This document shows, piece by piece, positions 7,949-16,034 of a DNA stretch of 21,365 nucleotides. The notes beneath the pieces are model-generated. The model did no database searches and had not been told where the DNA came from. It saw only the letters and a list, made by a program, of their open reading frames with translations. Source of the stretch: a virus; IMG/VR virus record IMGVR_UViG_3300046746_000178, positions 1-21,365 of that record; one strand, 5' to 3'. Position 1 is the stretch's first letter. Every line of letters starts with the position of its first letter. A program made the position numbers and the translations under genes.

Positions 7949-9064
7949 ATGATTGAGCCTAAGGTATTAGAGAAACCAGTAAATAGAATCTGGATTCTCG
8001 GAGACATGCACCTTGGAGTTCGTTCTAATTCTCTTGAATGGTTAGAAATTCAAAAGGATTTTTACGAAAACCAATTTATTCCAACTTTAAAAAGAGATGT
8101 TAAACCCGGGGATATTTTAGTTCAGGTTGGAGATGCATTCGATAATAGACAAAGTATAAATCTAAGAGTTCTTCACTATGCAGTAGATCTTTTCGAAAGA
8201 TTAGGTGAAATTTTACCCGTTCATGTTATATGCGGTAATCATGATATATGGGCTAAAAAATCAAATGAAGTAAGTTCTATTGATTCTTTAAAATGGATTC
8301 CAAATGTAGCAGTATATAAAGAACCTAAGGAATTTAATTGGGGTGGAAAGAAAGTTTTATTAATGCCGTGGAGAAGAGATTCTGCACATGAGGCAGAAAC
8401 CCTAGCGCAGTTCCCTAATTCTCAAATTGTATTTTGCCATTCAGAGGTTTCGGGAGTTTCTTTAAATTCTAAAGTAAAAAATCACCACGGAACAGATACA
8501 GTTTCATATAAGAATTATGATGCCGTTTATTCTGGACATATTCATTATAGACAAACTAAAGGAAAATTAAGATTAGTAGGAACACCGTATGAATTAACAC
8601 GCTCTGATTCTGGCAATACAAAGGGATTTGATATGGTTGATCTAGGAACAATGGAAGAGACTTTCTATGAGAATACTATATCACCAAAGTTTGTAAAATA
8701 CTATCTCACAGGTCTTTACAATGTTCCTCTAGGTGAATTTAAAGATAAGATTAGAAATAACTTCGTAGATTTATACGTTCCTTCTAACATTGCAACTACA
8801 AGTGCACTTTCTAGATTAATAAACAAAATACAAAAAATAGGTAGAAAAATAGAACCTAACATATATGAGCAAGATTCTTTCTTAGATAAAGATTTGTATG
8901 ATATGGATGAAATAGAAGATCTCTATAAAAATTACAATATCTTGCACCTATGTAACACATACGTTGATGGTTTACCACATGATGACGAAACAAGAGAAAG
9001 AGTCAAAGAAAGTTTAAAGAACCTACACGATAAGTGTGCATATAATTATGACAACGAAGTATGA
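7949..9064 (+). CDS. 47: Recombination nuclease subunit (T4 gp47 / SbcD / Mre11-like)
   Basis: Metallophosphoesterase nuclease that works with gp46 in DNA end processing and host DNA breakdown. All metal-ligand motifs are visible: Asp19 and His21 in GDMHLG, Asp62 in GDAFD, Asn97-His98-Asp99 in GNHD, His164 in FCHSE, and His197/His199 in SGHIHY. Length is 371, against 339 in T4. The end overlaps the gp46 start by four bases (ATGA), so the two subunits are made together. TATAAATAAAC lies 13 bases before the start, inside the end of the previous gene. Confidence 0.96.
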   Translation: MIEPKVLEKPVNRIWILGDMHLGVRSNSLEWLEIQKDFYENQFIPTLKRDVKPGDILVQVGDAFDNRQSINLRVLHYAVDLFERLGEILPVHVICGNHDIWAKKSNEVSSIDSLKWIPNVAVYKEPKEFNWGGKKVLLMPWRRDSAHEAETLAQFPNSQIVFCHSEVSGVSLNSKVKNHHGTDTVSYKNYDAVYSGHIHYRQTKGKLRLVGTPYELTRSDSGNTKGFDMVDLGTMEETFYENTISPKFVKYYLTGLYNVPLGEFKDKIRNNFVDLYVPSNIATTSALSRLINKIQKIGRKIEPNIYEQDSFLDKDLYDMDEIEDLYKNYNILHLCNTYVDGLPHDDETRERVKESLKNLHDKCAYNYDNEV

Positions 9065-10734
9065 AGATTAAGTCTATAGAATTTAAAAATTTTGCATCTT
9101 ATGGAAACTCTATTCAAAAAATAGAGTTTGAAGATAATAAGGCAGAATTACTTTTAACACTTGGAAAGAATGGCGAAGGTAAAACTACAATCGCGAATGC
9201 GATAGTATATGCCCTGTATGGAAAAGTAGAAGGTGTTAAAATGGCAGATCTTCCCAATAGAATCAATAAAGAATTATGGGTAAGAATAGAACTTTATTGC
9301 AAAGGGACTAAGGTAGAGATTGAAAGAGGTTTAATGCCAAATAGATTTAAGGTTCTTTTAAATGGTGTAGAATTTGATAAAGCGGGTAAAAAGTCAGTTC
9401 AAGATTATTTAGAAGAAGAAATATTTGGAATTCCATACCATGTATTTAAAAATATAATTATTCTATCTGTAAATGATTTTAAGTCTTTTTTAACCATGAC
9501 AAATCATGACAAAAGACAGATCATAGATAAAATGTTCGGTTTCTCTATTCTTAACGATATGCAAAAGCAAATTAAAGAAGAAAGAAGAGACCTTAAAATA
9601 GAATTAGATTCTTATGAAAAAGAACTAAATCAGCTTAGTGAAAATATCGTCTCAGTTAATATGAAGTTAAATCAGTTATTAGCAGAGGCAGATACTAAGA
9701 ATAAAGAAGAAATAGAAGCTTTAAAAGAAAGCTTAAAAAGATATGACGCTAATAGGATTAAATTAGAAGAAGCAAGTTCTAAAGTTTCTGAAAAAATATC
9801 AAGCAATCAAGAAACTCTTCAAGAAAAACAATCTAATTATTCAAAGCTAAAATATGAATTAGACGAATTGAAGAAAAAACTAGCGTTATATGAAAGCGAT
9901 AAATGCCCAACATGCGAAGGTGAATTGACATCTTCTTTTCACCAAGAAAGAAAAAAGGAAATTGAAAATAAAGCCAATACTCTTCCTTCTGAAATTGAAA
10001 AAGCAGAAAAATCTGTAACTTCCATCAAAGACGATATTGCAGATTTAAGAATTAAAGATAGGGCTATTAACGATAAAGTTTCTACAATTAATACTAATAT
10101 TAGAAATCTTAAAGGAGAACTTATTAAAATTAAGGATTCTTTAGGATCTAACAAAGACTTTTCTCATCTAAGACAAATCATTGAAGATTTTGAAACTCAA
10201 GAAAAAGAAAAAGCTAATAAAAAGGATGAAACATCTGGAAGTTATAATTTCTTAGAAATCTTAGAAGAAGTTTTAGGAGAAGATGGTGTTAAGAATTTAG
10301 CTGTAAAAACTATTCTTCCAGGCCTTAACGCTAATATTGCAGCGATGGGACAAACGATGCACCTTCCATTTCATATTAGATTTGACGAAAAATTCAATTG
10401 TTTAATAAATCACTTAGGTGAAGAAATTAATCCACTTACACTTTCAACTGGTGAAAGAAAAAAAGCAGACTTTATAATTATAATAGCTATTATAAAAATA
10501 CTTAAGTTAAGGTTTCCACAATTAAATCTATTATTTTTAGACGAGCTATTATCTTCAGTAGACGCGGATGGAGTTCATAATATTCTTAAAATTTTATCAC
10601 AAGTTATCAAAGATAGCAAGATTAATACGTTTGTAATTAATCACACAGTTCTTCCTCATGAACTATTCGATAAAAAAATACAAATCTATAGAGAGAACGG
10701 ATTTTCCAAACTAGATATAGAAGTTATAGAATAA
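9061..10734 (+). CDS. 46: Recombination nuclease ATPase subunit (T4 gp46 / SbcC / Rad50-like)
   Basis: ABC-type ATPase partner of gp47. Walker A GKNGEGKT lies at 35-42; a coiled-coil arm runs about 160-390 and is broken by the zinc-hook CPTC (Cys282 and Cys285); the ABC signature LSTGERKK is at 461-468; Walker B LLFLDE ends at Asp494-Glu495. Length 557 is nearly that of T4 gp46 (560). The start overlaps the gp47 stop. It is the last gene of the replication/recombination run; a putative promoter motif begins at the base after its stop. Confidence 0.96.
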   Translation: MKIKSIEFKNFASYGNSIQKIEFEDNKAELLLTLGKNGEGKTTIANAIVYALYGKVEGVKMADLPNRINKELWVRIELYCKGTKVEIERGLMPNRFKVLLNGVEFDKAGKKSVQDYLEEEIFGIPYHVFKNIIILSVNDFKSFLTMTNHDKRQIIDKMFGFSILNDMQKQIKEERRDLKIELDSYEKELNQLSENIVSVNMKLNQLLAEADTKNKEEIEALKESLKRYDANRIKLEEASSKVSEKISSNQETLQEKQSNYSKLKYELDELKKKLALYESDKCPTCEGELTSSFHQERKKEIENKANTLPSEIEKAEKSVTSIKDDIADLRIKDRAINDKVSTINTNIRNLKGELIKIKDSLGSNKDFSHLRQIIEDFETQEKEKANKKDETSGSYNFLEILEEVLGEDGVKNLAVKTILPGLNANIAAMGQTMHLPFHIRFDEKFNCLINHLGEEINPLTLSTGERKKADFIIIIAIIKILKLRFPQLNLLFLDELLSSVDADGVHNILKILSQVIKDSKINTFVINHTVLPHELFDKKIQIYRENGFSKLDIEVIE

Positions 10735-10743
10735 AGATATATA
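10735..10743 (+). promoter_or_regulatory. Putative promoter motif AGATATATA before the AAA+ ATPase gene
   Basis: AGATATATA begins immediately after the gp46 stop and ends 33 bases before the next ATG. The same 9-mer or the 10-mer AGAATATATA precedes four more genes in the late half of the window (see the entries at 13036, 15991, 17635 and 18496), always 22-34 bases before the start. It is TA-rich like the T4 late promoter box TATAAATA. Promoter function is inferred. Confidence 0.4.
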
Positions 10744-10776
10744 GTCTAAATATTATAAAAAAACAGAAGTCCCGAT

Positions 10777-12132
10777 ATGAGACATAAGATATTAAAATAT
10801 GATGACTATTTAGTAGAAGCTACAAAAGCCGATTCAGTAGATCCATCTATTACTAATCCTTCATTAAATAGAGCAGCTCTTTTAATTGCAAAATTTGTAA
10901 ATAAAAAGACAAAGAAAGACTTTAAGAAATTTCCATACACTATGTTTAGCGAGGTTGGTGGAGAAGAAAAACAAGGAATTATGTTTTATTCTAGTAAAGG
11001 AACAGAGTCCTTTATGGTAACATCAGCAACTGCTAAGAATCCAGGTATTGTAGGTTCTATAGTTTATTTTTCAGATGCTGCAAATATTCAATCTGACTTT
11101 TCTATTTCATCTGAAACATTCCCAATTGTCAAATTAGTTGGAGAATTTGTTAGATTAATGGATAAAAAATACGCTGCATCTATACAAGAGTCAATGTTAT
11201 TGGAAAGAAGAAAAAATAGAGCTTTTTCTAAAGAAGAGATTAAAATGATTGAAGCTAAATTATCATCTGGTATCGCAGTAAATAAAATAGCAGATGAATT
11301 AGAAGTTCCTTACTCTTCTATCATGAACATTAAGAAAGGACAGCAGGTTAAAGTTAAGCCTTCTCCAATGGAGACAAAAAATGAAGCGACACTTGACGAT
11401 AAAGTAAAATATCTAGAAGAGACTATGGAAGATATTTACGAAATATCAAGAAGAGTTGCGGCTGGTGCATTTAACTCTCTATTTATTTCAGGTAGAGCGG
11501 GTACGGGTAAAACGTATAATGTAGAAAGAGCAATGAAAGATGAAGGTCTTGTCGATGAAGAAGACTATGTGCTAGTATCAGGTGCTGCATCTGTAATTAT
11601 GATGTACAAGAAATTCTACCAATATAGAAATAAAACATTAATCTTTGATGACTGTGACGCAGTATTTAGAGATGAAAACGGTAGAAACCTAATGAAAGCA
11701 GCTTTAGATACAAAGAAAATAAGAAAGATTTCTTATTTAAAAAAGACTAAAGCAGTATACGATCCTAAAGACGTAAGCCCTGAAGAAGCATTTAATTTAG
11801 AAGAAAATGGAATTGTTCCTAATTCATTTGAATTCTCAGGAAGAGTGATATTTATTTCAAACTTAGCAAAGGATAAAGCAGATCCAGATGGAGCAATCAG
11901 ATCAAGGTCAATTTTAGTTGACGTTAATCCAGATGATGCAACCTTGATGGAAAGAATGGAAAGATTATTACCTCACTTAGAACCTACGGAAATGCCGCTT
12001 GAAGAGAAAAGAGAAATATATGAATTTATGAAAAATGCAAACGATGTTTCTATGAGAACGTTCGTTAAAGCAGCTGGTTTAAAAATGTCAGGTTTACCAA
12101 ACTGGAAAAGAGCAGCAACAAGATACCTATAA
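10777..12132 (+). CDS. AAA+ ATPase with N-terminal extension and helix-turn-helix-like segment
   Basis: A two-part protein. The C-terminal half is an AAA+ ATPase: Walker A GRAGTGKT (239-246), Walker B IFDDCD (289-294), a sensor-1-like FISN (359-362) and an arginine-finger candidate in AIRSRS (Arg375, Arg377). The N-terminal half (1-200) is not recognised, except that residues about 150-195 look like a helix-turn-helix (KIADELEVPYSSIMNIKKG). The first 14 residues, with KILKYDDYLVEA, resemble the short N-terminal signature of many virion or prohead proteins of T4-like phages, such as the KTYQEF peptide of T4. Longer than clamp-loader gp44 (319) and without its usual features, so I do not call it gp44. 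It begins the late block. Confidence 0.85.
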   Translation: MRHKILKYDDYLVEATKADSVDPSITNPSLNRAALLIAKFVNKKTKKDFKKFPYTMFSEVGGEEKQGIMFYSSKGTESFMVTSATAKNPGIVGSIVYFSDAANIQSDFSISSETFPIVKLVGEFVRLMDKKYAASIQESMLLERRKNRAFSKEEIKMIEAKLSSGIAVNKIADELEVPYSSIMNIKKGQQVKVKPSPMETKNEATLDDKVKYLEETMEDIYEISRRVAAGAFNSLFISGRAGTGKTYNVERAMKDEGLVDEEDYVLVSGAASVIMMYKKFYQYRNKTLIFDDCDAVFRDENGRNLMKAALDTKKIRKISYLKKTKAVYDPKDVSPEEAFNLEENGIVPNSFEFSGRVIFISNLAKDKADPDGAIRSRSILVDVNPDDATLMERMERLLPHLEPTEMPLEEKREIYEFMKNANDVSMRTFVKAAGLKMSGLPNWKRAATRYL

Positions 12133-12135
12133 TAA

Positions 12136-13032
12136 ATGGCAACATACAATCTTAAATATAATTCTGACGACGCGATAATTAGACACATTATAATAGGTCT
12201 TTTAGCCGATTTGAATAATAAAGTTTGGTTTCAGCGACAAGTAGATAAAAATACTAGAAAAGACATAGACGTTCCCTTCTATTATTCAATCACTGGAGAC
12301 GATCAATTTCTAAGAGATAATTTTTTATTTACGACTCCAACCGGAGAAGACTGTTATCCAGATCCTGGGTTTGCAGATGGAAATTACGATGTAGTTCCAA
12401 GAGGAGTTGCAAGAATATCTTCTATTTCTATAGATTCTTCTAAGCTTGTAAATAGAAGAATTATGGGAGAATATACGAGACTAGATCAAGAAGGATCTCT
12501 TCAGTCATATTCTTCTGAATTTGAAATGATACCTATAACACTAAACTTTGACATTGAAATCTTAGTGTCTTCGACATTAGACGCACTAAAGATTACGGAA
12601 ATGATAATCAAAAGATTATACAAATCTAATTACTTTAATGTTGAAGTTGGACACTTAGATGAAGGAACATATAGACTAGCGTCTTATTACGCTCTCCCAG
12701 ACGACTATACTGTTGAAAGTCCTATTGATTTTGGATTTGACGATAAAGATAAATATAACATTACGTTTCCAATTGAAGTTAACTCATTTATTCCTTCATT
12801 CTCAAACACACCTGACGGAGGAGCTGGAACTGGAGGCGAAGGAGGAAGTGTATCTTATGGGCCAAATGGAGCTAGACACTATGGTGGAGGTGGAAACTCT
12901 GAATTTCATTCAGGTAATAGAATGTTTGAAATTAAACAAAAGTCTATTACTTCCAACCGGGGAGAATCTCAGAACAAGCAAATTCAAGCAAAAGAAGACG
13001 ATCCTAACATAATTGATGAAAACGACATATAA
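12136..13032 (+). CDS. 15: Tail sheath stabiliser / tail completion protein (T4 gp15-like)
   Basis: In T4, gp15 caps the tail and joins the contractile sheath to the neck. This 298-residue protein follows the gp15 plan: a start with a viral-tail-like SDDAIIRHIIIGLLADL helix region, a VPFYYS strand, a VPRGVARISSISID strand like the PRINLHLVDF region of gp15, then a long ITLNFDIEILVSSTLDALKI segment matching the MIYELSIFTRYEDDMFQI region. Length is close to T4 (272). Residues about 226-260 are a glycine-rich linker unlike the rest, followed by a polar, probably flexible tail. It starts 3 bases after the AAA+ gene stop. The assignment is by pattern recall, not alignment. Confidence 0.7.
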   Translation: MATYNLKYNSDDAIIRHIIIGLLADLNNKVWFQRQVDKNTRKDIDVPFYYSITGDDQFLRDNFLFTTPTGEDCYPDPGFADGNYDVVPRGVARISSISIDSSKLVNRRIMGEYTRLDQEGSLQSYSSEFEMIPITLNFDIEILVSSTLDALKITEMIIKRLYKSNYFNVEVGHLDEGTYRLASYYALPDDYTVESPIDFGFDDKDKYNITFPIEVNSFIPSFSNTPDGGAGTGGEGGSVSYGPNGARHYGGGGNSEFHSGNRMFEIKQKSITSNRGESQNKQIQAKEDDPNIIDENDI

Positions 13033-13035
13033 TAC

Positions 13036-13044
13036 AGATATATA
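13036..13044 (+). promoter_or_regulatory. Putative promoter motif AGATATATA before the 250-aa gene
   Basis: Exact copy of the 9-mer seen at 10735 and 18496, ending 32 bases before the next ATG and followed by CATAAATAATAAAA. It starts four bases after the gp15 stop, in a 44-base gap with no other content. Confidence 0.4.
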
Positions 13045-13076
13045 CATAAATAATAAAAAATTAAATAAATAATAAA

Positions 13077-13829
13077 ATGGCAAACATATTAGCTCCTTTC
13101 GTAAAAAATGAAGAATCTCTTCAATTCTATTTAAACGGTAGAACTTACGAAATAAAAGAAAATAACGTTGAAATTATTGAAAATCCTAAGAATTCAAATT
13201 TACTATCTGCTATTTCTGCATTTGAAAGTTTCGAGTTTTTAAATGAAACTATAAGATGGTATCACGGATCTACTAAATTTATTTACAATATCGAAGAAGG
13301 TAAATTTTACAACAACAACACTGAGATCTTAGAATCTTTTTCTAACTTTGCATTAAATAGCGGTTTAGTTAGATACGAAAATAAAAATAAAGCTGAGTTA
13401 TTTGAAAGTCTTTCTTCTATTATAGAAAACTTTATGGTAGTAGATTTTGCTACTACATACAAGAGAGGAGGTGTCACTGTTGATTTATTTAAATTAGATG
13501 AAAATCTATTTATTTCAAGATACAACGAAGACACCAAATTATCTAAATTTTTCTCAGCATCTGCGAATGAAGCAGTAGAATACATTAAAGCTGAAACATC
13601 TGAAGATGCATCTCCAGTCGTAATCGAAATGCTAGAAGGAGAATTAGCAGAAGAGGCAAAAAAATCTAAAGAGATTTCTAAATATGAAGATATGATTTCT
13701 TTCTTAAAAGACCAAAGAGGTTTATTAGCTGAGGCTGATAAATCAATTGAAGAAATTAAAGAAGCTGATTCTTTAATTAATTCTGAAATTAAATCTTGGG
13801 AAGAAAAGATTGAAGCATTAAAAGCATAA
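13077..13829 (+). CDS. Hypothetical protein with C-terminal coiled coil (250 aa)
   Basis: Not recognised. Residues 1-160 look like a mixed alpha/beta domain that begins MANILAPFVKNEESL and includes a strand pattern around FYLNGRTYEI. Residues about 185-250 are a Lys/Glu-rich helix with heptad-like Leu and Ile, probably a coiled coil. No signal peptide or membrane segment. It has its own putative promoter motif upstream and an intrinsic terminator 22 bases after its stop, so it may be strongly expressed as a single unit. With gp15 before and head genes after, a virion or assembly role is plausible. Confidence 0.85.
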   Translation: MANILAPFVKNEESLQFYLNGRTYEIKENNVEIIENPKNSNLLSAISAFESFEFLNETIRWYHGSTKFIYNIEEGKFYNNNTEILESFSNFALNSGLVRYENKNKAELFESLSSIIENFMVVDFATTYKRGGVTVDLFKLDENLFISRYNEDTKLSKFFSASANEAVEYIKAETSEDASPVVIEMLEGELAEEAKKSKEISKYEDMISFLKDQRGLLAEADKSIEEIKEADSLINSEIKSWEEKIEALKA

Positions 13830-13851
13830 GACGTATCATCGAATTATAAAG

Positions 13852-13874
13852 AAGGGACCATCGGTCCCTTTTTT
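13852..13874 (+). terminator. Intrinsic terminator
   Basis: AAGGGACC and GGTCCCTT form an 8-bp stem with an ATC loop (13852-13870), running into six T (13869-13874). It ends transcription of the 250-aa gene and separates it from the gp55-led operon. Confidence 0.92.
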
Positions 13875-13911
13875 AGGTAATAAACTTTTTAACATTTGAG
13901 AGTATAATCTG

Positions 13912-13919
13912 TATAAATA
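13912..13919 (+). promoter_or_regulatory. TATAAATA box before the gp55-like gene
   Basis: An exact match to the T4 late promoter core, in the 58-base gap between a terminator and the gp55-like start, where a promoter is expected. It ends 13 bases before the GTG. The same TATAAATAAAC with the same spacing occurs before gp47 (7928). In AT-rich DNA a chance match is possible, and the phage could use a different box. Confidence 0.35.
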
Positions 13920-13932
13920 AACAATATACATT

Positions 13933-14316
13933 GTGGCTAAAAGAAGAAAATCAAAAAACTATCTAAATAATAGAGATCTTTACGATCAAATGGTTCTTTC
14001 TAAAGAGCAGGATAAATTAACCAGAGACGCAGAAAAAATGTTAATTCTTCTCGCAGAAAAGGCAATTAACCGTATGAAATATGTAAGCGAAGACGACAGA
14101 AACGATTGTCTACAGTTTGCTATTTTAGATCTTTTAAAATATTGGAGAAATTTTAATCCAAAATATCCAAACGCATTTGCCTATTTTACGGAAATAGCAA
14201 AAAGGGGTTATGCAAAGGGATGGAATAAGATTCACCCTCAAAAATATAAAGGAACTTTATCCATAGACAAGGGATCAGGCAACTCTGAAAATCAAACAGG
14301 AATTTACAGCATCTAA
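13933..14316 (+). CDS. 55: Late-promoter sigma factor (T4 gp55-like), short
   Basis: Late sigma factor that directs host RNA polymerase to late promoters. It follows T4 gp55 region by region: YLNNRDL (T4 YVNNKEL), then a helix with LAEKAINRMKY, EDDRNDCLQFAILDLLKYWRNF, and NPKYPNAFAYFTEIAKRGY (T4 KYKNPHAYITQACFNAF), which is the sigma region 2 core. It uses a GTG start; the next in-frame Met is residue 20, which would lose the conserved YLNNRDL. At 127 residues it is shorter than T4 gp55 (185) and ends in GIYSI, without the C-terminal SLDFL motif that binds the clamp in T4. The stop shares a base with the next start (TAATG). Confidence 0.88.
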   Translation: MAKRRKSKNYLNNRDLYDQMVLSKEQDKLTRDAEKMLILLAEKAINRMKYVSEDDRNDCLQFAILDLLKYWRNFNPKYPNAFAYFTEIAKRGYAKGWNKIHPQKYKGTLSIDKGSGNSENQTGIYSI

Positions 14317-14804
14317 TGTCAATAAAGAATGTTAAACCAACTAAAAATTCAGGATTTAATCAAGGTTATTTTAAACCTAATAATCCTTCTAAATATGCAG
14401 GACCTACTCCTATCATATATAGAAGTTCCTGGGAACGTAAGTTTATGATGTGGTGTGACAAAAATGAAAAAGTAAGTATGTGGTCAAGTGAACCAGTTGA
14501 AATACCCTATTGGTCAAGGCAAGATTCTACTAAAAGAAAATATTATCCTGATTTTTATTTTAAAGCAATTCAACCCGATGACAGTGTTAAAGAATATTTA
14601 GTAGAAATTAAACCAAAACAACAAATTCAGAAGCCTGAACCACCTAAGGTAAATTCTAAAAAAGCACTAAAATCTTATAAGTTTTTGGCTGAGCAATACG
14701 TTAAAAATATGGATAAATATAATGCAGCTAAAGAATTCTGTTCTCAGCGAAATTGGAATTTTATAGTATTAACAGAAGAAACGATAATCAATGGATTACA
14801 TTAA
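14316..14804 (+). CDS. 4: Head completion nuclease-like protein (T4 gp4/gp50-like)
   Basis: Head completion protein that acts after DNA packaging, before tail joining. The N-terminal region GFNQGYFKPNNPSKY and YRSSWERKFMMWCDKN matches the T4 gp4 signature (a YRSSWE motif and a WSSE shortly after). It has a TnsA-like PD-(D/E)XK nuclease layout: Glu40, Asp79 in YYPDF, and Glu97-Ile98-Lys99 in VEIK. Length is 162, against about 150 in T4. It starts on the last base of the gp55 stop, so late sigma and head completion are co-transcribed. In T4 these two genes are far apart. Confidence 0.9.
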   Translation: MSIKNVKPTKNSGFNQGYFKPNNPSKYAGPTPIIYRSSWERKFMMWCDKNEKVSMWSSEPVEIPYWSRQDSTKRKYYPDFYFKAIQPDDSVKEYLVEIKPKQQIQKPEPPKVNSKKALKSYKFLAEQYVKNMDKYNAAKEFCSQRNWNFIVLTEETIINGLH

Positions 14805-14822
14805 ACATATAAATTTTAAAAC

Positions 14823-15395
14823 ATGATAGCAGTATTTGATGATTTTATACAAGACGAACAATTATTAAAAGACATTTTAAAAGAAGGAGATAACTTTTAT
14901 GTTCCAACAGGGGATTATAAATATTGGAAAGGATGGTGGAATAAACCTGCCGCAAATATTAAGCAAAGATTGGCAGAATATATCTGGAAAGATAATCTTC
15001 CAGTTAAATTAAACATGGAAGTTAATGGATTTGAATATTGGACGGGTTTACAAACCGCAGCAGAAGATGGTAGAAGAAATTATTTAGAACTACACTTTGA
15101 CGATGACGTACAGTATAGACAAAAAACAGGAAATAGAATGTTTCCAGTTTTAGGATGTGTTTACTATCCACCTGGTTTTGATTTTAAAGGAGGAGATTTA
15201 CACATTTATACAGACGGAGAAGAAAACACACCAGAGGTTATTAAAACTAGACCAAATAGATTAGTTATTTTTAACCCAGGTGAAGTTGTTCACGGAGTTG
15301 ACACTGTAACTGAAGGAAAAAGAGGAGCAATTGCAATAAACGTATGGGCTGAAGAGCCATGGTCAGTTGGCCAAGGTTTTATTAAAGTTGAATAA
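14823..15395 (+). CDS. 2-oxoglutarate/Fe(II)-dependent oxygenase (prolyl hydroxylase-like)
   Basis: Non-heme iron oxygenase of the double-stranded beta-helix type. The iron triad is visible as His91-x-Asp93 and His157 (in VVHGV), with Arg167 ten residues later to hold 2-oxoglutarate. The spacing and the GGDLHIY strand fit the prolyl-4-hydroxylase-like group found in many marine T4-like phages. The substrate is unknown: it could be a virion protein, a host protein or a nucleic acid. It lies 18 bases after the gp4-like gene, inside the head-completion operon, which hints at a late role. Confidence 0.9.
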   Translation: MIAVFDDFIQDEQLLKDILKEGDNFYVPTGDYKYWKGWWNKPAANIKQRLAEYIWKDNLPVKLNMEVNGFEYWTGLQTAAEDGRRNYLELHFDDDVQYRQKTGNRMFPVLGCVYYPPGFDFKGGDLHIYTDGEENTPEVIKTRPNRLVIFNPGEVVHGVDTVTEGKRGAIAINVWAEEPWSVGQGFIKVE

Positions 15396-15404
15396 ACAGG
15401 ATTA

Positions 15405-16001
15405 ATGGGCTACATTAAGGAAGAAATTAAAAAATTAGTAAAGGGTAAGGGTAAGGCTAAAGCGTCTAAGGAATCTTTATCTTGGTTCGAAGATAGTCTT
15501 AATGATAGAAAGAATAAATCCGTTATGCCAATAAGGTCTAGGTTTATTCCAGGTAAAATGTATATTTTTGAATATAACCCAATTACTGAAGGTATTCCAT
15601 GGTATGATGATAATCCTATTGTTTTGGCATTAGACCCGTATGACGGAGATGATATAGGAATAAATGTTTCCATGTTACCTCCTAAGTTTAGAGAACAATT
15701 TTTAGATGAAATATATGACAGATATCAATCTACAATAAAAAGAGCTTCAAAGACAGATAATGCTAAAAATCAACGAGGATTATTAACATTTTCATATCAA
15801 GGAGCTAAGGCATATTTAGAGCAACGTGGATATGATTTTGCAATTAGAAGATATAAACCTTCTAGAAAATCAAATCAGGCAGTGATTGCATATAAAGATT
15901 GGTGTAAAATAGCTATTTGTGATTTTAATTCTTTAAATGGAATAACAAAAAATGAGCTAAATAGATTATTTGAAGATCATCGTAGAAAGAAGAATATATA
16001 A
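15405..16001 (+). CDS. Conserved T4-like phage protein of unknown function (198 aa)
   Basis: The basic N-terminus (about 1-25, rich in Lys and Gly) is followed by an SH3-like beta segment: RFIPGKMYIFEYNP, a Pro-Ile-Val-Leu-Ala-Leu strand, a Gly-Ile-Asn-Val-Ser strand, and LPPKFREQFLDEIYDRY. I recall this pattern (PGKxYxFxYxP, then a G-x-N-x-x-x-LPP turn) from many T4-like marine phage genomes, where the function is not settled. The C-terminal half is alpha/beta and ends very basic (EDHRRKKNI), which suggests nucleic-acid contact. It lies 9 bases after the oxygenase gene and just before the portal. A DNA-end or head-completion role is possible by position only. Confidence 0.85.
   Translation: MGYIKEEIKKLVKGKGKAKASKESLSWFEDSLNDRKNKSVMPIRSRFIPGKMYIFEYNPITEGIPWYDDNPIVLALDPYDGDDIGINVSMLPPKFREQFLDEIYDRYQSTIKRASKTDNAKNQRGLLTFSYQGAKAYLEQRGYDFAIRRYKPSRKSNQAVIAYKDWCKIAICDFNSLNGITKNELNRLFEDHRRKKNI
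15991..16000 (+). promoter_or_regulatory. Putative promoter motif AGAATATATA before the portal gene
   Basis: A 10-mer identical to the one at 17635, ending 34 bases before the portal ATG. It overlaps the last codons of the previous gene, so codon choice could also explain it. Confidence 0.3.
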
Positions 16002-16034
16002 AGAGAAAGTATAATACAATTGTAAATTTAACAC

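Noticed and set aside
10777-12132. Clamp loader large subunit gp44
   Set aside because: Too long, with a foreign N-terminal half and HTH-like segment; not beside gp45 or a gp62-like gene.
12713-13012. A + strand 99-codon ORF in another frame inside the gp15-like gene
   Set aside because: Lies wholly within the gp15-like gene, in its glycine-rich and polar end; composition is that of a shadow frame and there is no A-rich leader.
15405-16001. Baseplate wedge gp53 (similar length, near gp4 as in T4)
   Set aside because: The sequence shows none of the gp53 features I recall, such as the Tyr/Trp-rich YWVLL segment.
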